A DNA stretch of 64,000 nt from NCBI GenBank assembly GCA_965660815.1, contig CBFIBG010000052.1:196820-260819 (forward strand). Reading direction: 5' to 3'. Positions 15,904 through 24,591 of the stretch are shown here, one piece after another (within the stretch, counting starts at the first letter, position 1; every line of letters starts with the position of its first letter). This DNA is from Glaciecola sp965660815. GTDB lineage: Bacteria > Pseudomonadota > Gammaproteobacteria > Enterobacterales > Alteromonadaceae. The notes under the pieces were generated by a model that worked only from the letters and a program-made list of their open reading frames with translations, was not told the origin of the DNA and made no database searches. Made by a program: the position numbers and the translations under genes.

Positions 15904-16014
15904 ACGATAGTTAAACTAGGTTTTACGCCACGAGCATTTTATCTTGCGGCCTAAGCGACATACTTAGCACAACATGTTCATGACCTATACTTACTTCTAG
16001 AGGCTTAATCTGGC

Positions 16015-16980
16015 TTAGGGCACAGGTTGACCCCTTATTGCTTCTAATAACTCATACCAATGCTCCCTACTTAGTTCAACGTTTACTGAATCAGACGCGT
16101 CCTTCAAACGAGAGACGTTCGTAGTCCCAATAACAGGTTGAATATGGGCAGGGTGTTTCAACAGCCATGCAAGCACAATGGCATTAGGTTTAGTGCCATA
16201 ATGACTCGCGAGTTGCTGACAGAGTAATCTGGTTTTTTCTAACTTAGTGCATTCGTGTTGATGCTCCGCGCTGAACTTTCCTTGTGCCAGCGAGCCCCAA
16301 GCTTGAAGTTGGATATTCGATTGCTGACAGAATTCAAGAGTTCCACGGGGAAAACCATTCATTGCGTTTTCTGACATGTTGACCGTTAAGTTGTCGGTGA
16401 CAAAGTCATGCTTTAGTAAGCTCATTTCTAATTGATTTGCGATGATCGGGAAACTCAACGCGCTTTGTAAAAATGCGATTTGACCAGCATGCATATTTGA
16501 TACTGCCAAATATTCAAATTTTCCTTGTTCGTATAGCTTGCTTAGTGCATTAGCAGCTTCATCGAGTTGCATCAAGGGATCGGGTCTGTGCAAAAAAAGA
16601 ATGTCTAAATTGTTATCGTGTAATCGCTTTATACAGTCATCTACCGATTGTGTAATCCATTGAGCGGATAAATTGTAGTGATTAATTTCAAATTGATGGC
16701 TCAGTTTTATGCCAATTTTACTTTGAATAATTAAATGATGGCGTAGTGAGCGTTCTCGCTTAAATAACTCCCCTAAGGTTTTTTCTGCTTTACCAAATGT
16801 ATAGATATCCGCTAAGTCGATAATGTTGATATTATTTTCAAGTGCACAGCTGATAATATCAGAGGCCTGATTTACGTCGTCTTTGCTAACTGGGTTATCA
16901 TTCCACCCACCACCAATGTTCATGCAACCAAGTACAAGTCGGCTAGCGTCGGGCAAATATTGTTGAATTGGAATTGTCAT
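16015..16980 (-). CDS. aldo/keto reductase, YdhF-like
   Basis: A 321-residue NADPH-dependent oxidoreductase of the aldo/keto reductase family; substrate unknown. Catalytic tetrad context is visible: Asp and Tyr in NIIDLADIYTFGKAE, Lys in IQSKIGIKL, and His in LFLHRPDPLM. The LHRPDPLM stretch, the NQLEMSLL segment and the C-terminal HPAHIQPVIGTTNVSRLKDA follow E. coli YdhF. The gene lies between the amylase and a divergent DinB-like gene and seems to have its own promoter. Nothing in the context points to a substrate. Confidence 0.9.
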   Translation of the reverse strand: MTIPIQQYLPDASRLVLGCMNIGGGWNDNPVSKDDVNQASDIISCALENNINIIDLADIYTFGKAEKTLGELFKRERSLRHHLIIQSKIGIKLSHQFEINHYNLSAQWITQSVDDCIKRLHDNNLDILFLHRPDPLMQLDEAANALSKLYEQGKFEYLAVSNMHAGQIAFLQSALSFPIIANQLEMSLLKHDFVTDNLTVNMSENAMNGFPRGTLEFCQQSNIQLQAWGSLAQGKFSAEHQHECTKLEKTRLLCQQLASHYGTKPNAIVLAWLLKHPAHIQPVIGTTNVSRLKDASDSVNVELSREHWYELLEAIRGQPVP

Positions 16981-17268
16981 AATAGTTTGTTAATTTTTGG
17001 TTATCATAATAGTACCAAAGTATAACAAATTTCTTGGTTTGAATACGTATGCGGACATAATTTAAAAAAATTGGGAATTTACTGCGAAATTTTCAGAGAA
17101 TTACAAAAAAATATGCTAAAAAGTAATGGGAATTTATATTTTGTAATTTTTCCACCATATTAAAGGTCTACAATAATAACTAAATTTGCTCTAGCAGAGG
17201 TGCGTGTGAATGACACGCTCTAATGTCTAAAAGCACGGCTTTGTAACACAGTTGTAATAGGGAATATA

Positions 17269-17772
17269 ATGTCAAACAGTTATGCAGTTATTCTGCGACA
17301 AGCTATCGATTTACTTAGCGAGTTAAACGCTGAAGAATATCAGAAGAAACTACCCCCTCATTTCCCTAGCAGTATTGGTACTCATATTCGTCATATTGTC
17401 GACCATTTTATTGCGCTTATGGACGGTCACCAACAAGGTCATGTAGATTACAATAAACGCAATAGACATAATGATATTGAGCATTCTCCTTGCAGTGCGA
17501 TGCAGTCTCTTGAAAACTTGATAAATTGGTTAAACAATTTATCAGACGAGTGGTTGGACAAACCATTAGGTATTACCACCGAAATTGACGTGAGTCGCAC
17601 TTGCTCCACCACCTGTCAATCGACTCTGGAGCGAGAACTAGTTTTTGTTAGCAGCCATGCAATTCATCACTTTGCCCTAATAAAAATAATGTGTGGAATG
17701 CAAAATAAAGCCGTTCCTGAATTTTTTGGATATGCCCCTGCCACCATCACCTATTTGAATCGCACTGCGTAA
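17269..17772 (+). CDS. DinB-like metal-binding four-helix protein
   Basis: A 167-residue protein of the DinB/DUF664-like helical-bundle superfamily, whose members bind a divalent metal through three histidines and include damage-inducible proteins and thiol-dependent transferases. Candidate ligands are His42 or His46 in HIRHIVDHFIALMDG and His130, His133 and His134 in SSHAIHHFALI. The flanking SSIGTHIRHIVDH and the C-terminal FFGYAPATITYL are typical of the branch. The preceding 288-base interval (16981-17268) is AT-rich with no gene. I see no SOS box, so damage induction is not implied. Confidence 0.75.
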   Translation: MSNSYAVILRQAIDLLSELNAEEYQKKLPPHFPSSIGTHIRHIVDHFIALMDGHQQGHVDYNKRNRHNDIEHSPCSAMQSLENLINWLNNLSDEWLDKPLGITTEIDVSRTCSTTCQSTLERELVFVSSHAIHHFALIKIMCGMQNKAVPEFFGYAPATITYLNRTA

Positions 17773-17819
17773 CGGCAATTCAATTATCGCTCGGAAATCT
17801 GCGGTCTAAATAGTGCAAA

Positions 17820-18527
17820 CTACCTAGCAAAATGCATGATTATTTGCGAGCCATTGAACACATACTCAAGATGCAACAGACCTGAAGGGTCCATTTTCAT
17901 TACAAGGTTTACAGGCGCTTGTCTGATAAAAGCTGGGTCGTTACTCATTTCCGTTTCAATAAGATAACCATTCGCGGTTGCGCTAATATTTCCCTGATAG
18001 TCATAGAATAAGGGGTTTCCCCACATATCGACTGATTGCATTTGAAATTGCCAAGACTGTTTATCGTGAGAACGTTGAGAAAAGGTGGCGTTACCTGAAA
18101 TCATGTAGGAAAGGTCAATGCCGTTTTCTTCATACTGGGCGAGAACCCAGTTACCTTCAGGGAAAAATTTTCGTTGTATAGGCTGATTGCTTTGAGTTTG
18201 TTCGGGTTGTGCCGATACAACCGACTCTGGTTCGCGTTGCTCGTTTTTAACAGGGCTGTTTGTAGTCACTCGATTTTGATTTGGATTATTCATAACTACT
18301 GGTAATGACTCAGTGGAAGTACTGGAAGGCAATAAACGTGGAATAAGCACCAAGCCAACACCCATTATAATGAGCAACACTGAGGGGTTACTCACATTAA
18401 TTTTTATTCCAAAACCTTCTACTTGATTGGCAATCTTCGAGTCTGTTTTTCCAGCGACAAATAAAAACAAACCAATGATGATCAGTATGATGCCAAGCAC
18501 GATCAAAAAATAATCAAAACTATCCAT
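17820..18527 (-). CDS. membrane-anchored protein of unknown function
   Basis: I do not recognise a family. The 235-residue product has two membrane spans at its N-terminus (YFLIVLGIILIIIGLFLFVA, then SVLLIIMGVGLVLIPRLL). A low-complexity Asn/Gln/Ser/Pro linker follows at about 80-120. A beta-rich C-terminal domain of about 110 residues (GNWVLAQYEENGIDLSYMIS to LEYVFNGSQIIMHF) could face the periplasm. That domain looks like a small lipocalin- or META-like barrel testing a compound or the envelope, but this is only an impression. It converges with the DinB-like gene (47 bases between) and diverges from the porin gene. Confidence 0.65.
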   Translation of the reverse strand: MDSFDYFLIVLGIILIIIGLFLFVAGKTDSKIANQVEGFGIKINVSNPSVLLIIMGVGLVLIPRLLPSSTSTESLPVVMNNPNQNRVTTNSPVKNEQREPESVVSAQPEQTQSNQPIQRKFFPEGNWVLAQYEENGIDLSYMISGNATFSQRSHDKQSWQFQMQSVDMWGNPLFYDYQGNISATANGYLIETEMSNDPAFIRQAPVNLVMKMDPSGLLHLEYVFNGSQIIMHFAR

Positions 18528-18703
18528 GGTAATTAGCCTTATTGATCTCTTTAATTAAATAATAGACACCATTGTTTGAAAATGCATCAATTAAATTATT
18601 GGACTCATTTAAGTAAACCTATTATCAACTTTAGTTGTATTTATTGGATAAATGTAATCAAAATAGCCTTTTGAAAAGTTGGCTGATTAAACCACAAATA
18701 TAG

Positions 18704-19843
18704 ATGCGAGAAATGAGTATTAATTGTAGAAATTTAAAACATCCACATTTACTTTTATTAACAGGTTTACTGACTGTAACAAGTTATCACTCGATGGCTA
18801 ACAGTTCTTCAGAATCAACTTACGACCAAATATGGGACAATGCAGTTATTTATGGCGATACGGAAAATAAATCTGAATTGTCGATAAAGCTTCGCGGGAG
18901 ATATCACGGCCAAGGCTTCAATGTTGACGGTGATGGTTCTCAGGACAGCAGTTGGGAGCATAGGCGTGTTCGTTTGGGTGCCGATGTAAATTTCAACGAA
19001 AAGTGGACGTTCGGCTTTGATTTCAACATGAAAAGAGATGATCAAGACGACACCATCGAAAACTTTGATTTTATTTCATTCTCGTATAAGTGGTCAGAAA
19101 ATACAGAAATATCCTTTGGTAAACTGCGGCGTAATCCTTTAACCCGAGAGGATAGCACCTCGTCAAACAAAATAATAACCTTGGAACGCTCCCAACTGAC
19201 CTCTCGATTTTTCATGGATAATTTGGGGGGGATATATCTAGAGCACCAAACCGGTGACTGGACGTTGGGTGGGGGTGTGTTGAATGGAAATACGGAAGAA
19301 GACATGCGATTGCCTACGCTAGAAGGTGGGACATTACTGCAAGCGAATGCGGCTAAACAAATAAGTGAAAATACAGAGGTGCGATTCGACTATTTATATA
19401 ATCCTGGTGACCCTGGCAATAATGATGTTCAGCCATATGAGCACGTTATGTCACTTAATTCAGAGTCTCAGTTTGGTCGGCTGGGTCTTATAACTGATAT
19501 AATTTATGCCTCGGCACTACCCGAAGCTGAAGGCGACGTTTATGGTTTAGTATTGATGCCGCACTACATGCTTACAGACAAACTTCAAATGGTGGGCAGA
19601 TATACTTGGACAGGCTCAGACCAAGATAATGGTATACGATTACTGAATCGATACGACCGAAGGGCTGTTCCCGAAGGCTTTGAGCGCGGTGACGAACATC
19701 AAGCTATTTATCTGGGTTTGAATTATTATTTTTATGGGCACAAGCTTAAGCTGATGTCAGGTATCGAGTACAGTAATTTTGATAGCGTAATGGGAAGTAC
19801 ATCCACAGTAACCGGCTCTGTAGCTGTGAGGTTTTATTTTTAG
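18704..19843 (+). CDS. porin of the OprO/OprP (phosphate-selective porin) family
   Basis: Outer-membrane channel of 379 residues. A signal peptide lies at about 12-32 (LLLLTGLLTVTSYHSMANSS). The mature part has the family pattern: LSIKLRGRYHGQGFNVDGD near the start, WEHRRVRLGADVNFNEKWTF, FGKLRRNPLTRED, and a C-terminal strand ending VAVRFYF. Members of this family often carry phosphate, pyrophosphate or other anions, but specificity cannot be read here. An alternative start three codons in (ATG AGT) is possible. The 176-base upstream interval shows no recognisable PHO box. Confidence 0.85.
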   Translation: MREMSINCRNLKHPHLLLLTGLLTVTSYHSMANSSSESTYDQIWDNAVIYGDTENKSELSIKLRGRYHGQGFNVDGDGSQDSSWEHRRVRLGADVNFNEKWTFGFDFNMKRDDQDDTIENFDFISFSYKWSENTEISFGKLRRNPLTREDSTSSNKIITLERSQLTSRFFMDNLGGIYLEHQTGDWTLGGGVLNGNTEEDMRLPTLEGGTLLQANAAKQISENTEVRFDYLYNPGDPGNNDVQPYEHVMSLNSESQFGRLGLITDIIYASALPEAEGDVYGLVLMPHYMLTDKLQMVGRYTWTGSDQDNGIRLLNRYDRRAVPEGFERGDEHQAIYLGLNYYFYGHKLKLMSGIEYSNFDSVMGSTSTVTGSVAVRFYF

Positions 19844-19890
19844 TTTTCTCAAACCTATTGATCTAGCTATCACCGTATCGAGAGGTAAAT

Positions 19891-21651
19891 TTACTGGTAA
19901 CTGAGATATTGCTCAAACGCTTGTTCTCCCATATACATTCTCATCTGCTTTGGTGCGGCGCTTGGCAAATGCACACTGAGCAATAAACCGGGTGTGTCAT
20001 TGAAACTTTTATCGATACCAAGAGCGTGAAATTTCGCACCCATCTTAAGATATTGTTTGGCTAAAATAGGGATATCCTTTCCATCTATTTCAATGGCATT
20101 CATAAATATTGTTAAGTGTCGTGATAAATCGCAATGAGTATGCAGGCAATGAAGCTCAGGATGAATATTGAAATCAAATCCATTTTTGGGTGCAACATGC
20201 TTTTTGTTTACCTCTTTGATCATTACAGATTCAATAAGTTTAACGCTTTTCGGACTATATAGTTTACTGATCGAAACAGTTCCATACAAGGTTCTGTATC
20301 TAGGATGTTGAGCAACGAAGGATGCTATTCCTCGCCATAACATTAGTAACCCTAAATACGAACCCTGAAACTCGGGGATTAAAAATGAGCGACCCATTTC
20401 TAAACATGGCTCCTGTCGATTGATGAAGCTTTTTGAAAATTCAAACATTTTGTTAAGGTAAAGGCCATTTAACCCTTCATTTTTTAATAAAATATCAGTT
20501 TGCCCCATTCTATAGGCGCCCATTATTTTATGATTGTTTTTTACAATAAACAGGTGCGTATAGGTAGCATCAAACTTATCTGTATCAAGCGGCTGCCCGC
20601 TGCCCTCGTCATGTTGGCGGAAAACCAACTCTCTCAACCGGGCAATTTCATTTACCACTTGAGGAATTTGTTGTTGATGCCCAAAATAGACACTGTATTC
20701 ATTGTGTTCTACTAACTTCTGATTACTGGGCAATAATGCGATTTCGCTTTCGATCAATTCAGCACTCACTGGCGTCATTAAATCTTGGAGCCGTGCTGTT
20801 TGGTCTGCTGGCCACTGGTAATTCCAACTGGAATCAAATGCGTATGAAAGACCTCGACATAACGCTGACTTTTCCTCATAGGTTTTGCCAGTAATGAGCT
20901 TTCCTTGTACTGGGTTTCCGCAGTCTATTTGTATGTTTGCATTGGTTTTATTCAACAGTTCTCGCGCCAGCATCAGCATTCTTAAGCGAAAATATACTCT
21001 CCCTAAACGATAAAACCATTTGCTGTTACTTCCAGATACAAATACGGGAAGGTATTTAGCGCCATCAATGCTCACTAACCTCCCTACAATTTTATTCCAA
21101 GTATGTTCACGAATGGCTTTATGTTGACTCTGATAATAGGATACGCGGCCTGAAGGGAATAAAAGTAGGGCGTTGCCATGTTTCACATGGTTTATGCAAG
21201 CCCTCAATGAGGGGCCATTCTTGGGATCGTTTTCTGAAAGTGGGTTGGTAAATATAAAGTAATCTTGCAGTTCTTTGAATATTCCTAATCCTTTATTGGC
21301 CAATACTTTAAGGTCTGGTCTCACTTGACCAATCGCTCGCGCGAGTATAACGCCTTCTATGCCACCAAAAGGGTGATTACTGGCGATAACAACGGGGCCG
21401 GTGGCGGGAATTCTTGCTTGAAATTCTTTAATTCCCTTGACGTCAATAGATAAGATATCAATTAGTTTATCGGCAAAGTCTTCCTTGCTTAAACCTTGCA
21501 TTTGATGTTCATGATAGAGCTCATTCATTTTTGAAATGCCGAGCAATTTGTCCATCATAGAGACTGCAAACCTGACTAATGCCGAGGGAGACTGGACTAA
21601 ATTATTGATACTTATATTATATTTTTCGTCTGTAAAAATAGGAGCCGACAC
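19891..21651 (-). CDS. olsF: bifunctional ornithine lipid synthase OlsF (PlsC-like plus GNAT-like acyltransferase)
   Basis: Predicted to make ornithine lipids, phosphorus-free membrane lipids, from ornithine and acyl-ACP. The 586-residue protein joins a lysophospholipid-acyltransferase-like N-terminal half to an acyl-homoserine-lactone-synthase/GNAT-like C-terminal half. The N-terminal half has VVIASNHPFGGIEG, with catalytic His93, and LLLFPSGRVSYYQ. The C-terminal half, from about 300, has ELVFRQHDEGSGQPLDTDKF, HKIMGAYRMGQTDILL and CLEMGRSFLIPEFQGSY. This fusion order is that of OlsF described in Serratia and Bacteroidetes, where the C-terminal half does N-acylation and the N-terminal half O-acylation. 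The acidic residue after the His is Glu here rather than the usual Asp. A plain hemolysin-like acyltransferase is the alternative. Confidence 0.78.
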   Translation of the reverse strand: MSAPIFTDEKYNISINNLVQSPSALVRFAVSMMDKLLGISKMNELYHEHQMQGLSKEDFADKLIDILSIDVKGIKEFQARIPATGPVVIASNHPFGGIEGVILARAIGQVRPDLKVLANKGLGIFKELQDYFIFTNPLSENDPKNGPSLRACINHVKHGNALLLFPSGRVSYYQSQHKAIREHTWNKIVGRLVSIDGAKYLPVFVSGSNSKWFYRLGRVYFRLRMLMLARELLNKTNANIQIDCGNPVQGKLITGKTYEEKSALCRGLSYAFDSSWNYQWPADQTARLQDLMTPVSAELIESEIALLPSNQKLVEHNEYSVYFGHQQQIPQVVNEIARLRELVFRQHDEGSGQPLDTDKFDATYTHLFIVKNNHKIMGAYRMGQTDILLKNEGLNGLYLNKMFEFSKSFINRQEPCLEMGRSFLIPEFQGSYLGLLMLWRGIASFVAQHPRYRTLYGTVSISKLYSPKSVKLIESVMIKEVNKKHVAPKNGFDFNIHPELHCLHTHCDLSRHLTIFMNAIEIDGKDIPILAKQYLKMGAKFHALGIDKSFNDTPGLLLSVHLPSAAPKQMRMYMGEQAFEQYLSYQ

Positions 21652-22131
21652 TACTAAAATTCCTTGATGGTACTACATATTTATTTGAACTATTCACTTA
21701 CCACTTTATTTCAATATAAATATATTTTGTTTGATAAAACAGTCTCGAGTTAGCGACTTTTAATAACGCTATTGTCATAGCAACAGAGTATCAGCAGTTA
21801 GTTTTCCCACAAAGTAAAACAGTGAATTTATTTTGCAATGAAATATTCAGGCAACAGCTTCTGAAAATAAGCATTGAAAGGTAAATCCTCAAAACTGGGG
21901 GGTATAGCTTGAAAGAAGTGTTTATCTCACTAGATAAGTCTCGATAAATATTATCATTAGAGTGATTGTTTAAGGTGTTTTCAGATATCAGAAATTACAT
22001 GGCTAATGAGTATTTTTGATATTGATATAAAGTACAATTTCCTCATGAATTGGATATTGTACTGTGTACCCGCTTAAATGTTTTTGTTTGTAGAATATTC
22101 GAGCGCTAATATTTTAATTAAAAGGATTTAT
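21652..22131. other. AT-rich intergenic region
   Basis: About 480 bases with no gene. It contains the olsF promoter on the left and, on the right, the 22031-22063 inverted repeat and the leader of the small two-gene unit. No recognisable sigma-70 pair stood out. Confidence 0.5.
22031..22063. promoter_or_regulatory. 12-base inverted repeat upstream of the small peptide gene
   Basis: AGTACAATTTCC at 22031-22042 and GGATATTGTACT at 22052-22063 are inverted repeats with one mismatch and a nine-base spacer, ending 68 bases before the peptide ATG. It is not followed by a T-run, so an operator or leader-RNA structure is more likely than a terminator. Confidence 0.45.
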
Positions 22132-22224
22132 ATGAAAGTAATATCAGATGAAGTTTGTAAAATGGTAACCTGCTCTGTAGGGATGATAGGGTTTGCAATA
22201 GACAAGCAATTTTGCTTAGGGTAG
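22132..22224 (+). CDS. 30-residue peptide resembling a bacteriocin (double-glycine-type) leader, possibly degenerate
   Basis: The ATG at 22132 follows an AAAAGGA ribosome site and opens a 30-codon frame. Its N-terminal half, MKVISDEVCKMVTCSVG, resembles class II bacteriocin/microcin leaders of the form MKxIsxEExxxVsGG, with CS where the two glycines would be. The other half, MIGFAIDKQFCLG, contains one more cysteine. No export or maturation genes lie nearby. It is followed, seven bases later, by a GTG-started 63-residue membrane protein. Either this is a decayed bacteriocin precursor whose core was lost at the TAG, or a small peptide of other function, or chance. Confidence 0.4.
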   Translation: MKVISDEVCKMVTCSVGMIGFAIDKQFCLG

Positions 22225-22231
22225 GCAAATA

Positions 22232-22423
22232 GTGTCTTATAGATCAAAAATCACACTCTCAAGAACTCAACTGGCTATCCTCCCAGGTATGTTAACCGCA
22301 TACTTTCTGGGTGAGAAAGATGTATTTCTGGGATTTGAATCTAGTATCGTTTTAGTCTTTATGCTGGCACTTGTTTTCTTAAATATTTGTATAGAAGTTA
22401 GTTCGATCAGTAAGCAGAAATAA
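22232..22423 (+). CDS. small two-span membrane protein
   Basis: A 63-residue product starting at a GTG seven bases after the 30-residue peptide stop. It has two hydrophobic segments (LAILPGMLTAYFLG and SSIVLVFMLALVFLNICIEV) and a basic C-terminus. The terminator at 22429-22452 ends the unit cleanly, which supports real transcription. Bacteriocin immunity proteins are often small membrane proteins encoded just after the precursor, so that role is conceivable; no family match is recognised. Confidence 0.5.
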   Translation: MSYRSKITLSRTQLAILPGMLTAYFLGEKDVFLGFESSIVLVFMLALVFLNICIEVSSISKQK

Positions 22424-22428
22424 AACTA

Positions 22429-22452
22429 AAAAAGGCGCATCAGCGCCTTTTT
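22429..22452. terminator. bidirectional factor-independent terminator
   Basis: A ten-pair stem, AAAAAGGCGC with GCGCCTTTTT, has the loop ATCA. Runs of A and T on either side make it work for both the small membrane gene and the convergent choice-of-anchor I gene, whose stop is 20 bases away. Confidence 0.93.
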
Positions 22453-22471
22453 CATTTGCATAAAATTAGAT

Positions 22472-24304
22472 TTACTCAGGAGTAACTTGATAAATTTGTA
22501 CGCTTCCTGAAACTTCGTTACCAATAATTAATAGTGGCTCTCCTGTAGGGCTGTCATCAGCGCTAATAAATGACATGCCTTCTGGCGCTAAATCACCCGT
22601 AATTTCTGCCCCTTCCGCGACACCTCGGTTAGCAAAGTAGCTAACGAACTGCACGTTATAAGGATTAGTTATGTCATAAGCCATCACTCCGCCCATGCGC
22701 TCTAGACCCACAAACGCATAATTACGCCCGTCGATTTCTCCGAGGGCTAGCGCTTCAGGTTCAGGGCCTTTGGCATCTGAACGAGTATCACCTTCGTTTT
22801 CATCATTATTGTTGTTAAATAATGGACCAAAAATAGATGCAGTTATACGCTCAAAATCATCGCCAGAATCATAAACGACTAATCCGTTAGTGTCCCATAT
22901 GGTGAATGAGCGTGCGCCATAGGTATATAGTTCGTTATAGGTTCCTGAACCATCAGTACTGTTGTCAGTAGCGCCTTTAAAAGTGGTTACCAATAGACGA
23001 CCAATATCGTTATCGTCATTATTTACGTAATCAAAATTTGCGTCTAGGGTTAAATCCTCAACACGAATTTCGTCAATAAAGGCCAAACATCCATCGTCTT
23101 CATCATAGTCTAATCCACCAGCAGCATCACAGGCGGCTTCATCTGCTACGTCAAAGAAGTATTCTCTACCATCGCCTTCATTTGCAGTTACAATGAAGTT
23201 AGCCCCGTTCCAACTATAGCTATCAATAGTGTCAGGTTGATACATTCCATAAAGACCCGGATAGTTTCTTAAATTTACACCATCGTCTCTGTCTGATGCA
23301 TCAAGAAGTAAGCTTCCCCAATCTTTGAAACCTAAGCCAATAATATTACTAAGTGTATTGGTTGTTAAATCTACAATTGCCAACGCGTTGTTTTCTTGAA
23401 TAGCAACAAAAGCAAGTGTATCGTCTTCTGAAACGGCTACATATTCTGGCTCCAAATCTTTCGCAACAGACCCAGTGTATAGATTGCCGTTAATTGTTCG
23501 GCCATCTGGATTTGCAAAAACTGCACCTTGTTCTTCAAGTTTTACTTGCTCATCGTTAAAGCCTTCAAAGGTTAGTTCAATATCATCATCAGCCGGTACC
23601 CCATTGGTAAGTGTGATGATTGAAACAGATCCCTCTGGATCAACGCTATAATCGTCCGCAGGCTCTCCTTCATTCGCGACGATTGCTTTTGTGCCATCGT
23701 GGGTGAACACTACATTATCGGGTAAAAAGCCAACTTCTACTGTTTTTATAAATACCGGCGCTGCGCCCGTTACATCATAAAATGCGACAACGCCACGAGT
23801 GCCAGTCTCAGCTGCTACAGCGACGGCTAACACTTCATTATTATTATCAAACGCTAAACTGTTGGCTTCACCGGTGACACTATCAGACGCAAGGTCAAGA
23901 GTAATTGCTGAATCAACATTGGTGTTTGTAATGATGCCTTCTGCGTTTGGGGTGAGTGCAATAGCATCTAAACTATTGATGTCTATAATTTCGACTACTG
24001 CAGGATCAACCGACGCATTAACAGCATACACCCAGCCCTTAGAGGCTTGATAGGCAACTATTTCGGCAGCACCTTCTGGATCAGAAGTATTCAATACTGC
24101 ACGACCAATCAAAGTCGCATTGAGAGTAGAAGGAGCATCAGCGCCTTGTGCGCCAGGAGCACCAGGGGCGCCCTCTGCGCCTGGAGCACCAGCTGGACCA
24201 GTGGGACCGGTAGCGCCATCATCACCATCAAGACTGCATGCGGACAAGGTGGTAATAATAGCAGATGCTAAAATTGCTTTTATAAATTGTTTTCTCGGTT
24301 TCAT
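22472..24304 (-). CDS. choice-of-anchor I family lipoprotein with collagen-like triplets
   Basis: A 610-residue predicted lipoprotein of the choice-of-anchor I family (beta-propeller-like, formerly linked to alkaline phosphatases). The signal ends ITTLSAC with Cys23. Nine Gly-X-Y triplets (GATGPTGPAGAPGAEG and onward, about 30-56) form a collagen-like spacer. The propeller part shows VAYQASKGWVYAVNAS, VVFTHDGTKAIVANEGEP, PEYVAVSEDDTLAFVAIQEN, GPEPEALALGEIDGRNYAFV and LAPEGMSFISADDSPTGEPL. Other choice-of-anchor members use PEP-CTERM or LPXTG tails; this one uses a lipid anchor. The start at 24304 was chosen because AAGGA lies upstream and the signal peptide then has normal length; the frame stays open to 24364. 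Function unknown; extracellular phosphoesterase activity is sometimes suggested for relatives. Confidence 0.87.
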   Translation of the reverse strand: MKPRKQFIKAILASAIITTLSACSLDGDDGATGPTGPAGAPGAEGAPGAPGAQGADAPSTLNATLIGRAVLNTSDPEGAAEIVAYQASKGWVYAVNASVDPAVVEIIDINSLDAIALTPNAEGIITNTNVDSAITLDLASDSVTGEANSLAFDNNNEVLAVAVAAETGTRGVVAFYDVTGAAPVFIKTVEVGFLPDNVVFTHDGTKAIVANEGEPADDYSVDPEGSVSIITLTNGVPADDDIELTFEGFNDEQVKLEEQGAVFANPDGRTINGNLYTGSVAKDLEPEYVAVSEDDTLAFVAIQENNALAIVDLTTNTLSNIIGLGFKDWGSLLLDASDRDDGVNLRNYPGLYGMYQPDTIDSYSWNGANFIVTANEGDGREYFFDVADEAACDAAGGLDYDEDDGCLAFIDEIRVEDLTLDANFDYVNNDDNDIGRLLVTTFKGATDNSTDGSGTYNELYTYGARSFTIWDTNGLVVYDSGDDFERITASIFGPLFNNNNDENEGDTRSDAKGPEPEALALGEIDGRNYAFVGLERMGGVMAYDITNPYNVQFVSYFANRGVAEGAEITGDLAPEGMSFISADDSPTGEPLLIIGNEVSGSVQIYQVTPE

Positions 24305-24486
24305 TATTATTGACATCCTTGGAGTTAAAACTCCTACATTAGTCAGTACATGTGACATAAACATGAACTTTTTTTGTCCAATCGATTACAAATTTATTGC
24401 AAAAATAAGTCATTGATGGATGTAAATGAACATAAATTTCCATTGAAATATCCAGCTTGAAAAAGCTATACGCTAAAGGATGTCAG

Positions 24487-24499
24487 TTAGTGACACTAA
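24487..24499. promoter_or_regulatory. palindrome TTAGTG-A-CACTAA, possible operator
   Basis: A 13-base perfect inverted repeat around one central base lies 93 bases before pyrC and 183 bases before the divergent lipoprotein gene. It shares the AGTGACACT core with 935-945. No matching regulator is known to me. Confidence 0.3.
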
Positions 24500-24591
24500 T
24501 AAATGTATGAATAATTGTCGCAGTTAAGGCATAATTCACATGCCAAAACTTGGTACCTCAATTCTAAATTCAGTTCATAGGTAGTTTTTTA

